Assembly: GCF_050948215.1 (NCBI RefSeq)
Contig: NW_027488712.1
Coordinates: forward strand, 248,001-312,000
Direction: 5' to 3'
Length of the DNA: 64,000 nt
Source: Halictus rubicundus
Taxonomy: Eukaryota > Arthropoda > Insecta > Hymenoptera > Halictidae
Shown here: positions 14,510-27,540 of the stretch, one piece after another
Position numbering within the stretch: position 1 is the first letter of the stretch
Layout: every line of letters starts with the position of its first letter
Notes under the pieces: model-generated
What the model was told of the DNA's origin: nothing
Seen by the model: only the letters and a program-made list of their open reading frames with translations
Databases searched by the model: none
Translations under genes and position numbers: made by a program

Positions 14510-15300
14510 GATCCTATCCTCTATCCTATCCTATCCTGTATCCTATCCAATCCTCAATCCTATCCTATCATCTATCCTCTATCCTATCCAATCCTCTATC
14601 CTATCCATTCCTCTATCCTATCATATCCTCTATCCTATAATATCCTCTATCCTATCCTATCCTCTATCCTATCAAATCCCCTATCCTATCCTCTATCCTA
14701 TCCTATCCTGTATCCTATCCAATCCTCAATCCTATCCTATCTTCTATCCTCTATCCTATCCAATCCTCTATCCTATCCATTCCTTTATCCTATCATATCC
14801 TCTATCCTATAATATCCTCTATCCTATCCTACCCTCTATCCAATCCTCTATCCTATCCTATCCTCTAGCCTATCCTATCCTCTATCCTATCCTATCCTCT
14901 ATCCTATCCTATCTTCTATCCTATCCTATCATCTATCATCTATCCTATCAAATCCCCTATCCTATCCTCTATCCTATCCTATCCTCTATCCTATCAAATC
15001 CCCTATCCTATCCTCTATCCTATCCTATCCTGTATCCTATCCAATCCTCAATCCTATCCTATCATCTATCATCTATCCTATCAAATCCCCTATCCTATCC
15101 TCTATCCTATCCTATCCTCTATCCTATCCTATCCTCTATCCTATCCTATCCTCTATCCTATCCTATCCTCTATCCTATCCTATCCTCTATCCTATCCTAT
15201 CCTCTATCCTATCCTATCCTCTATCCTATCCTATCCTCTATCCTCTATCCTATCCTATCTTCTATCCTATCCTATCCTCTATCCTATCCTATCTTCTATC
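14510..15300. repeat. Satellite between duplicated blocks
   Basis: Ordinary 17-bp satellite with repeated cassettes containing ATCAAATCCCC, CTGTATCC, CTCAATCC and CCATTCCTTTATCC. The last variant is shared with 39,398, 41,768 and 42,853. No gene-like sequence is seen. Confidence 0.8.
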
Positions 15301-16660
15301 CTATCCTATCCTCTATCCTATCAAATCCCCTATCCTATCCTCTATCCTATCCTATCCTCTATCCTATCCTATATCCTATCCTATCCTCTATCCTATCCTA
15401 TCCTCTATCCTATCCTATCCTCTATCCTATCCTATCCTCTATCCTATCCTCTCCTCTATCCTATCCTATCCTCTATCCTATCCTATCCTCTACCCTATCC
15501 TATCCTCTATCCTATCCTATCCTCTATCCTATCCTATCCTCTATCCTATCCTCTCCTCTATCCTATCCTATCCTCTATCCTATCCTATCCTCTATCCTCT
15601 ATCCTATCCTATCCTCTATCCTATCCTATCCTCTATCCTATCCTATCCTCTATCCTATCCTATCTTCTATCCTATCCTATCCTCTATCCTATCAAATCCC
15701 CTATCCTATCCTCTATCCTATCCTATCCTGTATCCTATCCAATCCTCAATCCTATCCTATCATCTATCCTCTATCCTATAATATCTTCTATCCTATCCTA
15801 TCCTCTATCCTATCCTATCATCTATCCTGTCCAATGCTCTATCCTATCCTATCGTCTATCCTATCCTCTATCCTATCCTCTCCTCTATCCTATCCTATCC
15901 TCTATCCTATCCTATCCGCTATCCTATCCTATCCTCTATCCTATCCTATCCTCTATCCTGTCCTATGCTCTATCCTATCCTATCGTCTATCCTATCCTAT
16001 CCTCTACCCTATCCTATCCTCTATCCTATCCTATCCTCTATCCTATCCTATCCTCTATCCTATCCTATCCTCTATCCTATCCTCTCCTCTATCCTATCCT
16101 ATCCTCTATCCTATCGTATCCTCTATCCTATCCAATCCTCTATCCTATCCTATCCTCTATCCTATCCTATCCCCTATCCTATCCTATCCTATTCTCTATC
16201 CTATCCTATCCTCTATCCTATCCTATCCTCTATTCTATCCTATCCTCTATCCTGTCCTATGCTCTATCCTATCCTATCGTCTATCCTATCCTATCGTCTA
16301 TCCGATCCTCTATCCTATCCTCTCCTCTATCCTATCCTATCCTCTATCCTATCCTATCCTCTACCCTATCCTATCTTCTATCCTATCATATCCTCTATCC
16401 TATCCTATCCTCTATCCTATCCTATCCCCTATACTATCCTATCCTATCCTCTATCCTATCCTATCCTCTATCCTATCCTATCCTCTATTCTATCCTATCC
16501 TCTATCCTGTCCTATGCTCTATCCTATCCTATCGTCTATCCTATCCTATCGTCTATCCTATCCTCTATCCTATCCTCTCCTCTATCCTATCCTATCCTCT
16601 ATCCTATCCTATCCTCTATCCTATCCTATCCTCTATCCTATCCTATCCTCTATCCTATCC
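15300..16660. repeat. Long-range duplicate, proximal copy of 43.4-44.8 kb
   Basis: Matches 43,437-44,831 with offsets 28,137, 28,154 and 28,171, each step a single 17-bp monomer. Shared markers include CCTATATCC (15,371 and 43,508), CCGCTATCC (15,916 and 44,070) and repeated CTGTCCTATGCTC followed by TATCGTCTATCC. Inside it the CTATGCTC marker recurs at 16,259 and 16,514, 255 bp apart (15 x 17). Confidence 0.85.
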
Positions 16661-17544
16661 TATCCTCTATCCTATCCTCTATCCTATCCTATCCTCTATC
16701 CTATCCTATCCTCTATCCTATCCTATCCTCTATCCTATCCTATCCTCTATCCGATCCTATCCTCTATCCTATCCTGTCCTCTATCCTATCCTATCTTCTA
16801 TCCTATCCTATCCTCTATCCTATCAAATCCCCTATCCTATCCTCTATCCTATCCTATCCTGTATCCTATCCAATCCTCAATCCTATCCTATCATCTATCC
16901 TCTATCCTATCCAATCCTCTATCCTATCCTATCCTCTATCCTATCCTATCTTCTATCCTATCCTATCCTCTATCCTATCAAATCCCCTATCCTATCCTCT
17001 ATCCTATCCTATCCTGTATCCTATCCAATCCTCAATCCTATCCTATCATCTATCCTCTATCCTATCCAATCCTCTATCCTATCCATTCCTCTATCCTATC
17101 ATATCCTCTATCCTATAATATCCTCTATCCTATCCTACCCTCTATCCAATCCTCTATCCTATCCTATCCTCTATCCTATCCTATCCTCTATCCTATCCTA
17201 TCCTCTATCCTATCCTATCTTCTATCCTACCCTATCATCTATCCTATCAAATCCCCTATCCTATCCTCTATCCTATCCTATCCTCTATCCTATCCTATCC
17301 TCTATCCTATCCTATCATCTATCCAATCCTATCCTCTATCGTATTCTATCCTCTATCCTATCCTATCCTCTATCCTATCCTATCCTCTATCCGATCCTAT
17401 CCTCTATCCTATCCTATCTTCTATCCTATCCTATCCTCTATCCTATCCTCTATCCTATCCTATCCTCTATCCTATCCTATCCTCTATCCTATCCTATCCT
17501 CTATCCTATCCTATCCTCTATCCGATCCTATCCTCTATCCTATC

Positions 17545-17945
17545 CTATCCTCTATCCTATCCTATCTTCTATCCTATCCTATCCTCTATCCTATCAAATC
17601 CCCTATCCTATCCTCTATCCTATCCTATCCTGTATCCTATCCAATCCTCAATCCTATCCTATCATCTATCCTCTATCCTATCCAATCCTCTATCCTATCC
17701 ATTCCTCTATCCTATCATATCCTCTATCCTATAATATCCTCTATCCTATCCTATCCTCTATCCTATCCTATCTTCTATCCTATCCTATCCTCTATCCTAT
17801 CAAATCCCCTATCCTATCCTCTATCCTATCCTATCCTGTATCCTATCCAATCCTCAATCATATCCTATCATCTATCCTCTATCCTATCCAATCCTCTATC
17901 CTATCCATTCCTCTATCCTATCATATCCTCTATCCTATAATATCC
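17545..17945. repeat. 206-bp ordered cassette (example pair)
   Basis: Variants occur in the fixed order CTTCTATCC, ATCAAATCCCC, CTGTATCC, CCAATCCTCAATCC, TATCATC, CCAATCC, CCATTCC, TATCATATCC, TATAATATCC. Two consecutive cassettes end at TATAATATCC at 17,731 and 17,937, 206 bp apart. The same spacing occurs at 19,990/20,196 and 22,745/22,951. The cassette or part of it recurs dozens of times from about 9 to 57 kb. TATAATATCC supplies the stop codon for most long + frames. On the minus strand the variants ATCAAATCC, TATCATC and TATCATATCC each create TGATAG, a WGATAR match. Confidence 0.85.
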
Positions 17946-20900
17946 TCTATCCTATCCTACCCTCTATCCAATCCTCTATCCTATCCTATCCTCTATCCTA
18001 TCCTATCCTCTATCCTATCCTATCCTCTATCCTATCCTATCTTCTATCCTACCCTATCATCTATCCTATCAAATCCCCTATCCTATCCTCTATCCTATCC
18101 TACCCTCTATCCTATCCTATCCTCTATCCTATCCTATCATCTATCCAATCCTATCCTCTATCGTATCCTATCCTCTATCCTATCCTATCCTCTATCCTAT
18201 CCTATCCTCTATCCGATCCTATCCTCTATCCTATCCTATCCTCTATCCTATCCTATCCTCTATCCTATCCTTTCCTGTATCCTATCCAATCCTCTATCCT
18301 ATCCTATCCTCTATCCTATCGTATCCTCTATCCTATCCTATCTTCTATCCTATCCTATCCTCTATCCTATCCTCTATCCTATCCTATCCTCTATCCTATC
18401 CTATCCTCTATCCTATCCTATCCTCTATCCTATCCTCATCCTCTATCCGATCCTATCCTCTATCCTATCCTATCCTCTATCCTATCCTATCTTCTATCCT
18501 ATCCTATCCTCTATCCTATCAAATCCCGTATCCTATCCTCTATCCTATCCTATCCTGTATCCTATCCAATCCTCAATCCTATCCTATCATCTATCCTCTA
18601 TCCTATCCTACCCTCTATCCAATCCTCTATCCTATCCTATCCTCTATCCTATCCTATCCTCTATCCTATCCTATCCTCTATCCTATCCTATCTTCTATCC
18701 TACCCTATCATCTATCCTATCAAATCCCCTATACTATCCTCTATCGTATCCTATCCTCTATCCTATCCTATCCTCTATCCTATCGTATCCTCTATCCTAT
18801 CCTATCTTCTATCCTATCCTATCCTCTATCCTATCCTATCCTCTATCCTATCCTATCCTCTATCCTATCCTATCCTCTATCCTATCCTATCCTCTATCCT
18901 ATCCTATCCTCTATCCTATCCTATCCTCTATCCTATCCTTTCCTCTATCCTATCCTATCCTCTATCCTATCCAATCTTCTATCCTATCCTATCCTCTATC
19001 CTATCAAATCCCCTATCCTATCCTCTATCCTATCCTATCCTCTATCCTATCCTATCCTCTATCCTATCCTATCCTGTATCCTATCCTATCCTCTATCCTA
19101 TCCTATCCTCTATCCTATCCTATCCAATATCCTATCCTATCCTCTATCCTATCCTATCCTCTATCCTATCCTATCCTCTATCCGATCCTATCCTCTATCG
19201 TATCCTATCCTCTATCCTATCCTATCTTCTATCCTATCCTATCCTCTATCCTATCAAATCCCCTATCCTATCCTCTATCCTATCCTATCCTGTATCCTAT
19301 CCAATCCTCAATCCTATCCTATCATCTATCCTCTATCCTATCCAATCCTCTATCCTATCCATTCCTCTATCCTATCATATCCTCTATCCTATAATATCCT
19401 CTATCCTATCCTACCCTCTATCCAATCCTCTATCCTATCCTATCCTCTATCCTATCCTATCCTCTATCCTATCCTATCCTCTATCCTATCCTATCTTCTA
19501 TCCTACCCTATCATCTACCCTATCAAATCCCCTATCCCATCCTCTATCCTATCCTATCCTCTATCCTATCCTATCCTCTATCCTATCCTATCCTCTATCT
19601 GATCCTATCCTCTATCCAATCCTCTATCCTATCCTATCCTCTATCCTATCCTATCCTGTATCCTATCCTATCCTCTATCCTATCCTATCCTCTATCCTAT
19701 CCTATCCTCTATCCTATTCTATCCTCTATCCTATCCTATCCTCTATCCTGTCCTATGCTCTACCCTATCCTATCCTCTATCCTATCGTATCCTCTATCCT
19801 ATCCTTTCCTGTATCCTATCCTATCTTCTATCCTATCCTATCATCTATCCTATCAAATCCCCTATCCTATCCTCTATCCTATCCTATCCTGTATCCTATC
19901 CAATCCTCAATCCTATCCTATCATCTATCCTCTATCCTATCCAATCCTCTATCCTATCCATTCCTCTATCCTATCATATCCTCTATCCTATAATATCCTC
20001 TATCCTATCCTATCCTCTATCCTATCCTATCTTCTATCCTATCCTATCCTCTATCCTATCAAATCCCCTATCCTATCCTCTATCCTATCCTATCCTGTAT
20101 CCTATCCAATCCTCAATCATATCCTATCATCTATCCTCTATCCTATCCAATCCTCTATCCTATCCATTCCTCTATCCTATCATATCCTCTATCCTATAAT
20201 ATCCTCTATCCTATCCTACCCTCTATCCAATCCTCTATCCTATCCTATCCTCTATCCTATCCTATCCTCTATCCTATCCTATCCTCTATCCTATCCTATC
20301 TTCTATCCTACCCTATCATCTATCCTATCAAATCCCCTATCCTATCCTCTATCCTATCCTATCCTCTATCCTATCCTATCCTCTATCGTATCCTATCATC
20401 TATCCAATCCTATCCTCTATCGTATCCTATCCTCTATCCTATCCTATCCTCTATCCTATCCTATCCTCTATCCGATCCTATCCTCTATCCTATCCTATCC
20501 TCTATCCTATCCTATCCTCTATCCTATCCTTTCCTGTATCCTATCCAATCCTCTATCCTATCCTATCCTCTATCCTATCGTATCCTCTATCCTATCCTAT
20601 CTTCTATCCTATCCTATCCTCTATCCTATCCTCTATCCTATCCTATCCTCTATCCTATCCTATCCTCTATCCTATCCTATCCTCTATCCTATCCTATCCT
20701 CTATCCGATCCTATCCTCTATCCTATCCTATCCTCTATCCTATCCTATCTTCTATCCTATCCTATCCTCTATCCTATCAAATCCCGTATCCTATCCTCTA
20801 TCCTATCCTATCCTGTATCCTATCCAATCCTCAATCCTATCCTATCATCTATCCTCTATCCTATCCAATCCTCTATCCTATCATATCCTCTATCCTATAA

Positions 20901-22390
20901 TATCCTCTATCCTATCCTACCCTCTATCCAATCCTCTATCCTATCCTATCCTCTATCCTATCCTATCCTCTATCCTATCCTATCCTCTATCCTATCCTAT
21001 CTTCTATCCTACCCTATCATCTATCCTATCAAATCCCCTATACTATCCTCTATCGTATCCTATCCTCTATCCTATCCTATCCTCTATCCTATCGTATCCT
21101 CTATCCTATCCTATCTTCTATCCTATCCTATCCTCTATCCTATCCTATCCTCTATCCTATCCTATCCTCTATCCTATCCTATCCTCTATCCTATCCTATC
21201 CTCTATCCTATCCTATCCTCTATCCTATCCTATCCTCTATCCTATCCTTTCCTCTATCCTATCCTATCCTCTATCCTATCCAATCTTCTATCCTATCCTA
21301 TCCTCTATCCTATCAAATCCCCTATCCTATCCTCTATCCTATCCTATCCTCTATCCTATCCTATCCTCTATCCTATCCTATCCTGTATCCTATCCTATCC
21401 TCTATCCTATCCTATCCTCTATCCTATCCTATCCAATATCCTATCCTATCCTCTATCCTATCCTATCCTCTATCCTATCCTATCCTCTATCCGATCCTAT
21501 CCTCTATCGTATCCTATCCTCTATCCTATCCTATCTTCTATCCTATCCTATCCTCTATCCTATCAAATCCCCTATCCTATCCTCTATCCTATCCTATCCT
21601 GTATCCTATCCAATCCTCAATCCTATCCTATCATCTATCCTCTATCCTATCCAATCCTCTATCCTATCCATTCCTCTATCCTATCATATCCTCTATCCTA
21701 TAATATCCTCTATCCTATCCTACCCTCTATCCAATCCTCTATCCTATCCTATCCTCTATCCTATCCTATCCTCTATCCTATCCTATCCTCTATCCTATCC
21801 TATCTTCTATCCTACCCTATCATCTACCCTATCAAATCCCCTATCCCATCCTCTATCCTATCCTATCCTCTATCCTATCCTATCCTCTATCCTATCCTAT
21901 CCTCTATCTGATCCTATCCTCTATCCAATCCTCTATCCTATCCTATCCTCTATCCTATCCTATCCTGTATCCTATCCTATCCTCTATCCTATCCTATCCT
22001 CTATCCTATCCTATCCTCTATCCTATTCTATCCTCTATCCTATCCTATCCTCTATCCTGTCCTATGCTCTACCCTATCCTATCCTCTATCCTATCGTATC
22101 CTCTATCCTATCCTTTCCTGTATCCTATCCTATCTTCTATCCTATCCTATCATCTATCCTATCAAATCCCCTATCCTATCCTCTATCCTATCCTATCCTG
22201 TATCCTATCCAATCCTCAATCCTATCCTATCATCTATCCTCTATCCTATCCAATCCTCTATCCTATCCATTCCTCTATCCTATCATATCCTCTATCCTAT
22301 AATATCCTCTATCCTATCCTATCCTCTATCCTATCCTATCTTCTATCCTATCCTATCCTCTATCCTATCAAATCCCCTATCCTATCCTCT
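17760..22390. repeat. Tandem duplication of about 2.3 kb
   Basis: About 17,760-20,080 is repeated at 20,020-22,390. The offset is 2,259 (CTCAATCAT at 17,855/20,114; CTTTCC at 18,271/20,530), becomes 2,258 after a one-base difference near 18,437 (TCCTCATCC), then 2,309 (CTATACTATCC at 18,731/21,040; ATGCTCTACCC at 19,755/22,064). The last step of 51 bp is three monomers. Confidence 0.85.
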
Positions 22391-25300
22391 ATCGTATCCT
22401 ATCTTCTATCCTGTCCTATCCTCTATCCTATCCTATCCTCTATCCTATCCTATCCTCTATCCTATCCTATCCTCTATCCTATCCTATCCTCTATCCTATC
22501 CTATCCTTTATCCTATCCTATCCTCTATCCTATCCTATCCTCTATCCTATCCAATCTTCTATCCTATCCTATCCTCTATCCTATCAAATTCCCTATCCTA
22601 TCCTCTATCCTATCCTATCCTGTATCCTATCCAATCCTCAATCCTATCCTATCATCTATCCTCTATCCTATCCTATCATCTATCCTCTATCCTATCCAAT
22701 CCTCTATCCTATCCATTCCTCTATCCTATCATATCCTCTATCCTATAATATCCTCTATCCTATCCTATCCTCTATCCTATCCTATCTTCTATCCTATCCT
22801 ATCCTCTATCCTATCAAATCCCCTATCCTATCCTCTATCCTATCTTATCCTGTATCCAATCCAATCCTCAATCCTATCCGATCATCTATCCTCTATCCTA
22901 TCCAATCCTCTCTCCTATCCATTCCTCTATCCTATCATATCCTCTATCCTATAATATCCTCTATCCTATCCTAGCCTCTATCCAATCCTCTATCCTATCC
23001 TATCCTCTATCCTATCCTATCCTCTATCCTATCCTATCCTCTATCCTATCCTATCTTCTATCCTACCCTATCATCTATCCTATCAAATCCCCTATCCCAT
23101 CCTCTATCCTATCCTATCCTCTATCCTATCCTATCCTCTATCCTATCCTATCCTCTATCCTATCCTATCCTCTATCCTATCCTATCCTCTATCCTATCCT
23201 ACCCTCTGTCCTATCCAATCCTCTATCCTATCCAATCTTCTATCCTATCCTATCCTCTATCCTATCAAATCCCCTATCCTATCCTCTATCCTATCCTATC
23301 CTCTATCCTATCCTATCCTCTATCCTATCCTATCCTCTATCCTATCCTATCCTCTATCCTATCCTATCCTCTATCCTATCCTATCCTCTATCCTATCCTA
23401 TCCTCTATCCTATCCTATCCTCTATCCTATCCTATCCTCTATCCTATCCTATCCTCTATCCTATCCTATCCTCTATCCTATCCTATCCTCTATCCTATCC
23501 TATCCTCTATCCTATCCTATCTTCTATCCTATTCTATCCTCTATCCTATCCTATCCTCTATCCTACCCTATCCTCTATCCTATCCTCTATCCTATCCTAT
23601 CCTCTATCCGATCTATCCTCTATCCTATCCTATCCTCTATCCTATCCTATCCTCTATCCTATCCTATCCTCTATCCTATCCTATCCTCTATCCTATCCTT
23701 TCCTGTACCCTATCCAATCCTCTATCCTATCCTATCCTCTATCCTATCCTATCCTCTATCCTATCCTATCCTCTATCCTATCCTATCTTCTATCCTATTC
23801 TATCCTCTATCCTATCCTATCCTCTATCCTATCCTATCCTGTATCCTATCCTATCCTCTATCCTATCCTATCCTCTATCCTATCCTATCCTCTATCCTAT
23901 TCTATCCTCTATCCTATCCTATCCTCTATCCTGTCCTATGCTCTACCCTATCCTATCCTCTATCCTATCGTATCCTCTATCCTATCCTTTCCTGTATCCT
24001 ATCCTATCTTCTATCCTATCCTATCATCTATCCTATCAAATCCCCTATCCTATCCTCTATCCTATCCTATCCTGTATCCTATCCAATCCTCAATCCTATC
24101 CTATCATCTATCCTCTATCCTATCCAATCCTCTATCCTATCCATTCCTCTATCCTATCATATCCTCTATCCTATAATATCCTCTATCCTATCCTATCCTC
24201 TATCCTATCCTATCTTCTATCCTATCCTATCCTCTATCCTATCAAATCCCCTATCCTATCCTCTATCGTATCCTATCTTCTATCCTGTCCTATCCTCTAT
24301 CCTATCCTATCCTCTATCCTATCCTATCCTCTATCCTATCCTATCCTCTATCCTATCCTATCCTCTATCCTATCCTATCCTTTATCCTATCCTATCCTCT
24401 ATCCTATCCTATCCTCTATCCTATCCAATCTTCTATCCTATCCTATCCTCTATCCTATCAAATTCCCTATCCTATCCTCTATCCTATCCTATCCTGTATC
24501 CTATCCAATCCTCAATCCTATCCTATCATCTATCCTCTATCCTATCCTATCATCTATCCTCTATCCTATCCAATCCTCTATCCTATCCATTCCTCTATCC
24601 TATCATATCCTCTATCCTATAATATCCTCTATCCTATCCTATCCTCTATCCTATCCTATCTTCTATCCTATCCTATCCTCTATCCTATCAAATCCCCTAT
24701 CCTATCCTCTATCCTATCTTATCCTGTATCCAATCCAATCCTCAATCCTATCCGATCATCTATCCTCTATCCTATCCAATCCTCTCTCCTATCCATTCCT
24801 CTATCCTATCATATCCTCTATCCTATAATATCCTCTATCCTATCCTAGCCTCTATCCAATCCTCTATCCTATCCTATCCTCTATCCTATCCTATCCTCTA
24901 TCCTATCCTATCCTCTATCCTATCCTATCTTCTATCCTACCCTATCATCTATCCTATCAAATCCCCTATCCCATCCTCTATCCTATCCTATCCTCTATCC
25001 TATCCTATCCTCTATCCTATCCTATCCTCTATCCTATCCTATCCTCTATCCTATCCTATCCTCTATCCTATCCTACCCTCTGTCCTATCCAATCCTCTAT
25101 CCTATCCAATCTTCTATCCTATCCTATCCTCTATCCTATCAAATCCCCTATCCTATCCTCTATCCTATCCTATCCTCTATCCTATCCTATCCTCTATCCT
25201 ATCCTATCCTCTATCCTATCCTATCCTCTATCCTATCCTATCCTCTATCCTATCCTATCCTCTATCCTATCCTATCCTCTATCCTATCCTATCCTCTATC

Positions 25301-27540
25301 CTATCCTATCCTCTATCCTATCCTATCCTCTATCCTATCCTATCCTCTATCCTATCCTATCCTCTATCCTATCCTATCCTCTATCCTATCCTATCTTCTA
25401 TCCTATTCTATCCTCTATCCTATCCTATCCTCTATCCTACCCTATCCTCTATCCTATCCTCTATCCTATCCTATCCTCTATCCGATCCTATCCTCTATCC
25501 TATCCTATCCTCTATCCTATCCTATCCTCTATCCTATCCTATCCTCTATCCTATCCTATCCTCTATCCTATCCTTTCCTGTACCCTATCCAATCCTCTAT
25601 CCTATCCTATCCTCTATCCTATCCTATCCTCTATCCTATCCTATCCTCTATCCTATCCTATCTTCTATCCTATTCTATCCTCTATCCTATCCTATCCTCT
25701 ATCCTATCCTATCCTGTATCCTATCCTATCCTCTATCCTATCCTATCCTCTATCCTATCCTATCCTCTATCCTATTCTATCCTCTATCCTATCCTATCCT
25801 CTATCCTGTCCTATGCTCTACCCTATCCTATCCTCTATCCTATCGTATCCTCTATCCTATCCTTTCCTGTATCCTATCCTATCTTCTATCCTATCCTATC
25901 ATCTATCCTATCAAATCCCCTATCCTATCCTCTATCCTATCCTATCCTGTATCCTATCCAATCCTCAATCCTATCCTATCATCTATCCTCTATCCTATCC
26001 AATCCTCTATCCTATCCATTCCTCTATCCTATCATATCCTCTATCCTATAATATCCTCTATCCTATCCTATCCTCTATCCTATCCTATCTTCTATCCTAT
26101 CCTATCCTCTATCCTATCAAATCCCCTATCCTATCCTCTATCGTATCCTATCTTCTATCCTGTCCTATCCTCTATCCTATCCTATCCTCTATCCTATCCT
26201 ATCCTCTATCCTATCCTATCCTCTATCCTATCCTATCCTCTATCCTATCCTATCCTTTATCCTATCCTATCCTCTATCCTATCCTATCCTCTATCCTATC
26301 CAATCTTCTATCCTATCCTATCCTCTATCCTATCAAATTCCCTATCCTATCCTCTATCCTATCCTATCCTGTATCCTATCCAATCCTCAATCCTATCCTA
26401 TCATCTATCCTCTATCCTATCCTATCATCTATCCTCTATCCTATCCAATCCTCTATCCTATCCATTCCTCTATCCTATCATATCCTCTATCCTATAATAT
26501 CCTCTATCCTATCCTATCCTCTATCCTATCCTATCTTCTATCCTATCCTATCCTCTATCCTATCAAATCCCCTATCCTATCCTCTATCCTATCTTATCCT
26601 GTATCCAATCCAATCCTCAATCCTATCCGATCATCTATCCTCTATCCTATCCAATCCTCTCTCCTATCCATTCCTCTATCCTATCATATCCTCTATCCTA
26701 TAATATCCTCTATCCTATCCTAGCCTCTATCCAATCCTCTATCCTATCCTATCCTCTATCCTATCCTATCCTCTATCCTATCCTATCCTCTATCCTATCC
26801 TATCTTCTATCCTACCCTATCATCTATCCTATCAAATCCCCTATCCCATCCTCTATCCTATCCTATCCTCTATCCTATCCTATCCTCTATCCTATCCTAT
26901 CCTCTATCCTATCCTATCCTCTATCCTATCCTATCCTCTATCCTATCCTACCCTCTGTCCTATCCAATCCTCTATCCTATCCAATCTTCTATCCTATCCT
27001 ATCCTCTATCCTATCAAATCCCCTATCCTATCCTCTATCCTATCCTATCCTCTATCCTATCCTATCCTCTATCCTATCCTATCCTCTATCCTATCCTATC
27101 CTCTATCCTATCCTATCCTCTATCCTATCCTATCCTCTATCCTATCCTATCCTCTATCCTATCCTATCCTCTATCCTATCCTATCCTCTATCCTATCCTA
27201 TCCTCTATCCTATCCTATCCTCTATCCTATCCTATCCTCTATCCTATCCTATCCTCTATCCTATCCTATCTTCTATCCTATTCTATCCTCTATCCTATCC
27301 TATCCTCTATCCTACCCTATCCTCTATCCTATCCTCTATCCTATCCTATCCTCTATCCGATCCTATCCTCTATCCTATCCTATCCTCTATCCTATCCTAT
27401 CCTCTATCCTATCCTATCCTCTATCCTATCCTATCCTCTATCCTATCCTTTCCTGTACCCTATCCAATCCTCTATCCTATCCTATCCTCTATCCTATCCT
27501 ATCCTCTATCCTATCCTATCCTCTATCCTATCCTATCTTC
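22064..27540. repeat. 1,875-bp higher-order repeat, three copies
   Basis: Copies start with ATGCTCTACCC at 22,064, 23,938 and 25,813 (spacing 1,874 and 1,875). The first 891 bases of each conceptually translate to the same 296 residues. The one-base difference is a missing C in CCGATCTATCC near 23,612, against CCGATCCTATCC in the later copies. Each copy contains a stretch of more than 200 bp of unbroken consensus monomers (around 23,280-23,520, 25,150-25,390 and 27,020-27,265). The third copy loses similarity near 27,560. Confidence 0.93.

Noticed and set aside
22740..22760. TATAATATCC variants as promoter TATA or -10 boxes
   Set aside because: They are monomer variants repeated dozens of times with no associated transcription unit, and the -10 reading presumes a bacterial context.
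22064..22954. Family of identical 296-residue frames at 22,064, 23,938 and 25,813, with near-identical ones at 30,223 and 33,211
   Set aside because: Their conservation reflects recent HOR duplication of DNA, not protein selection; the same block is equally open in the other + frames.
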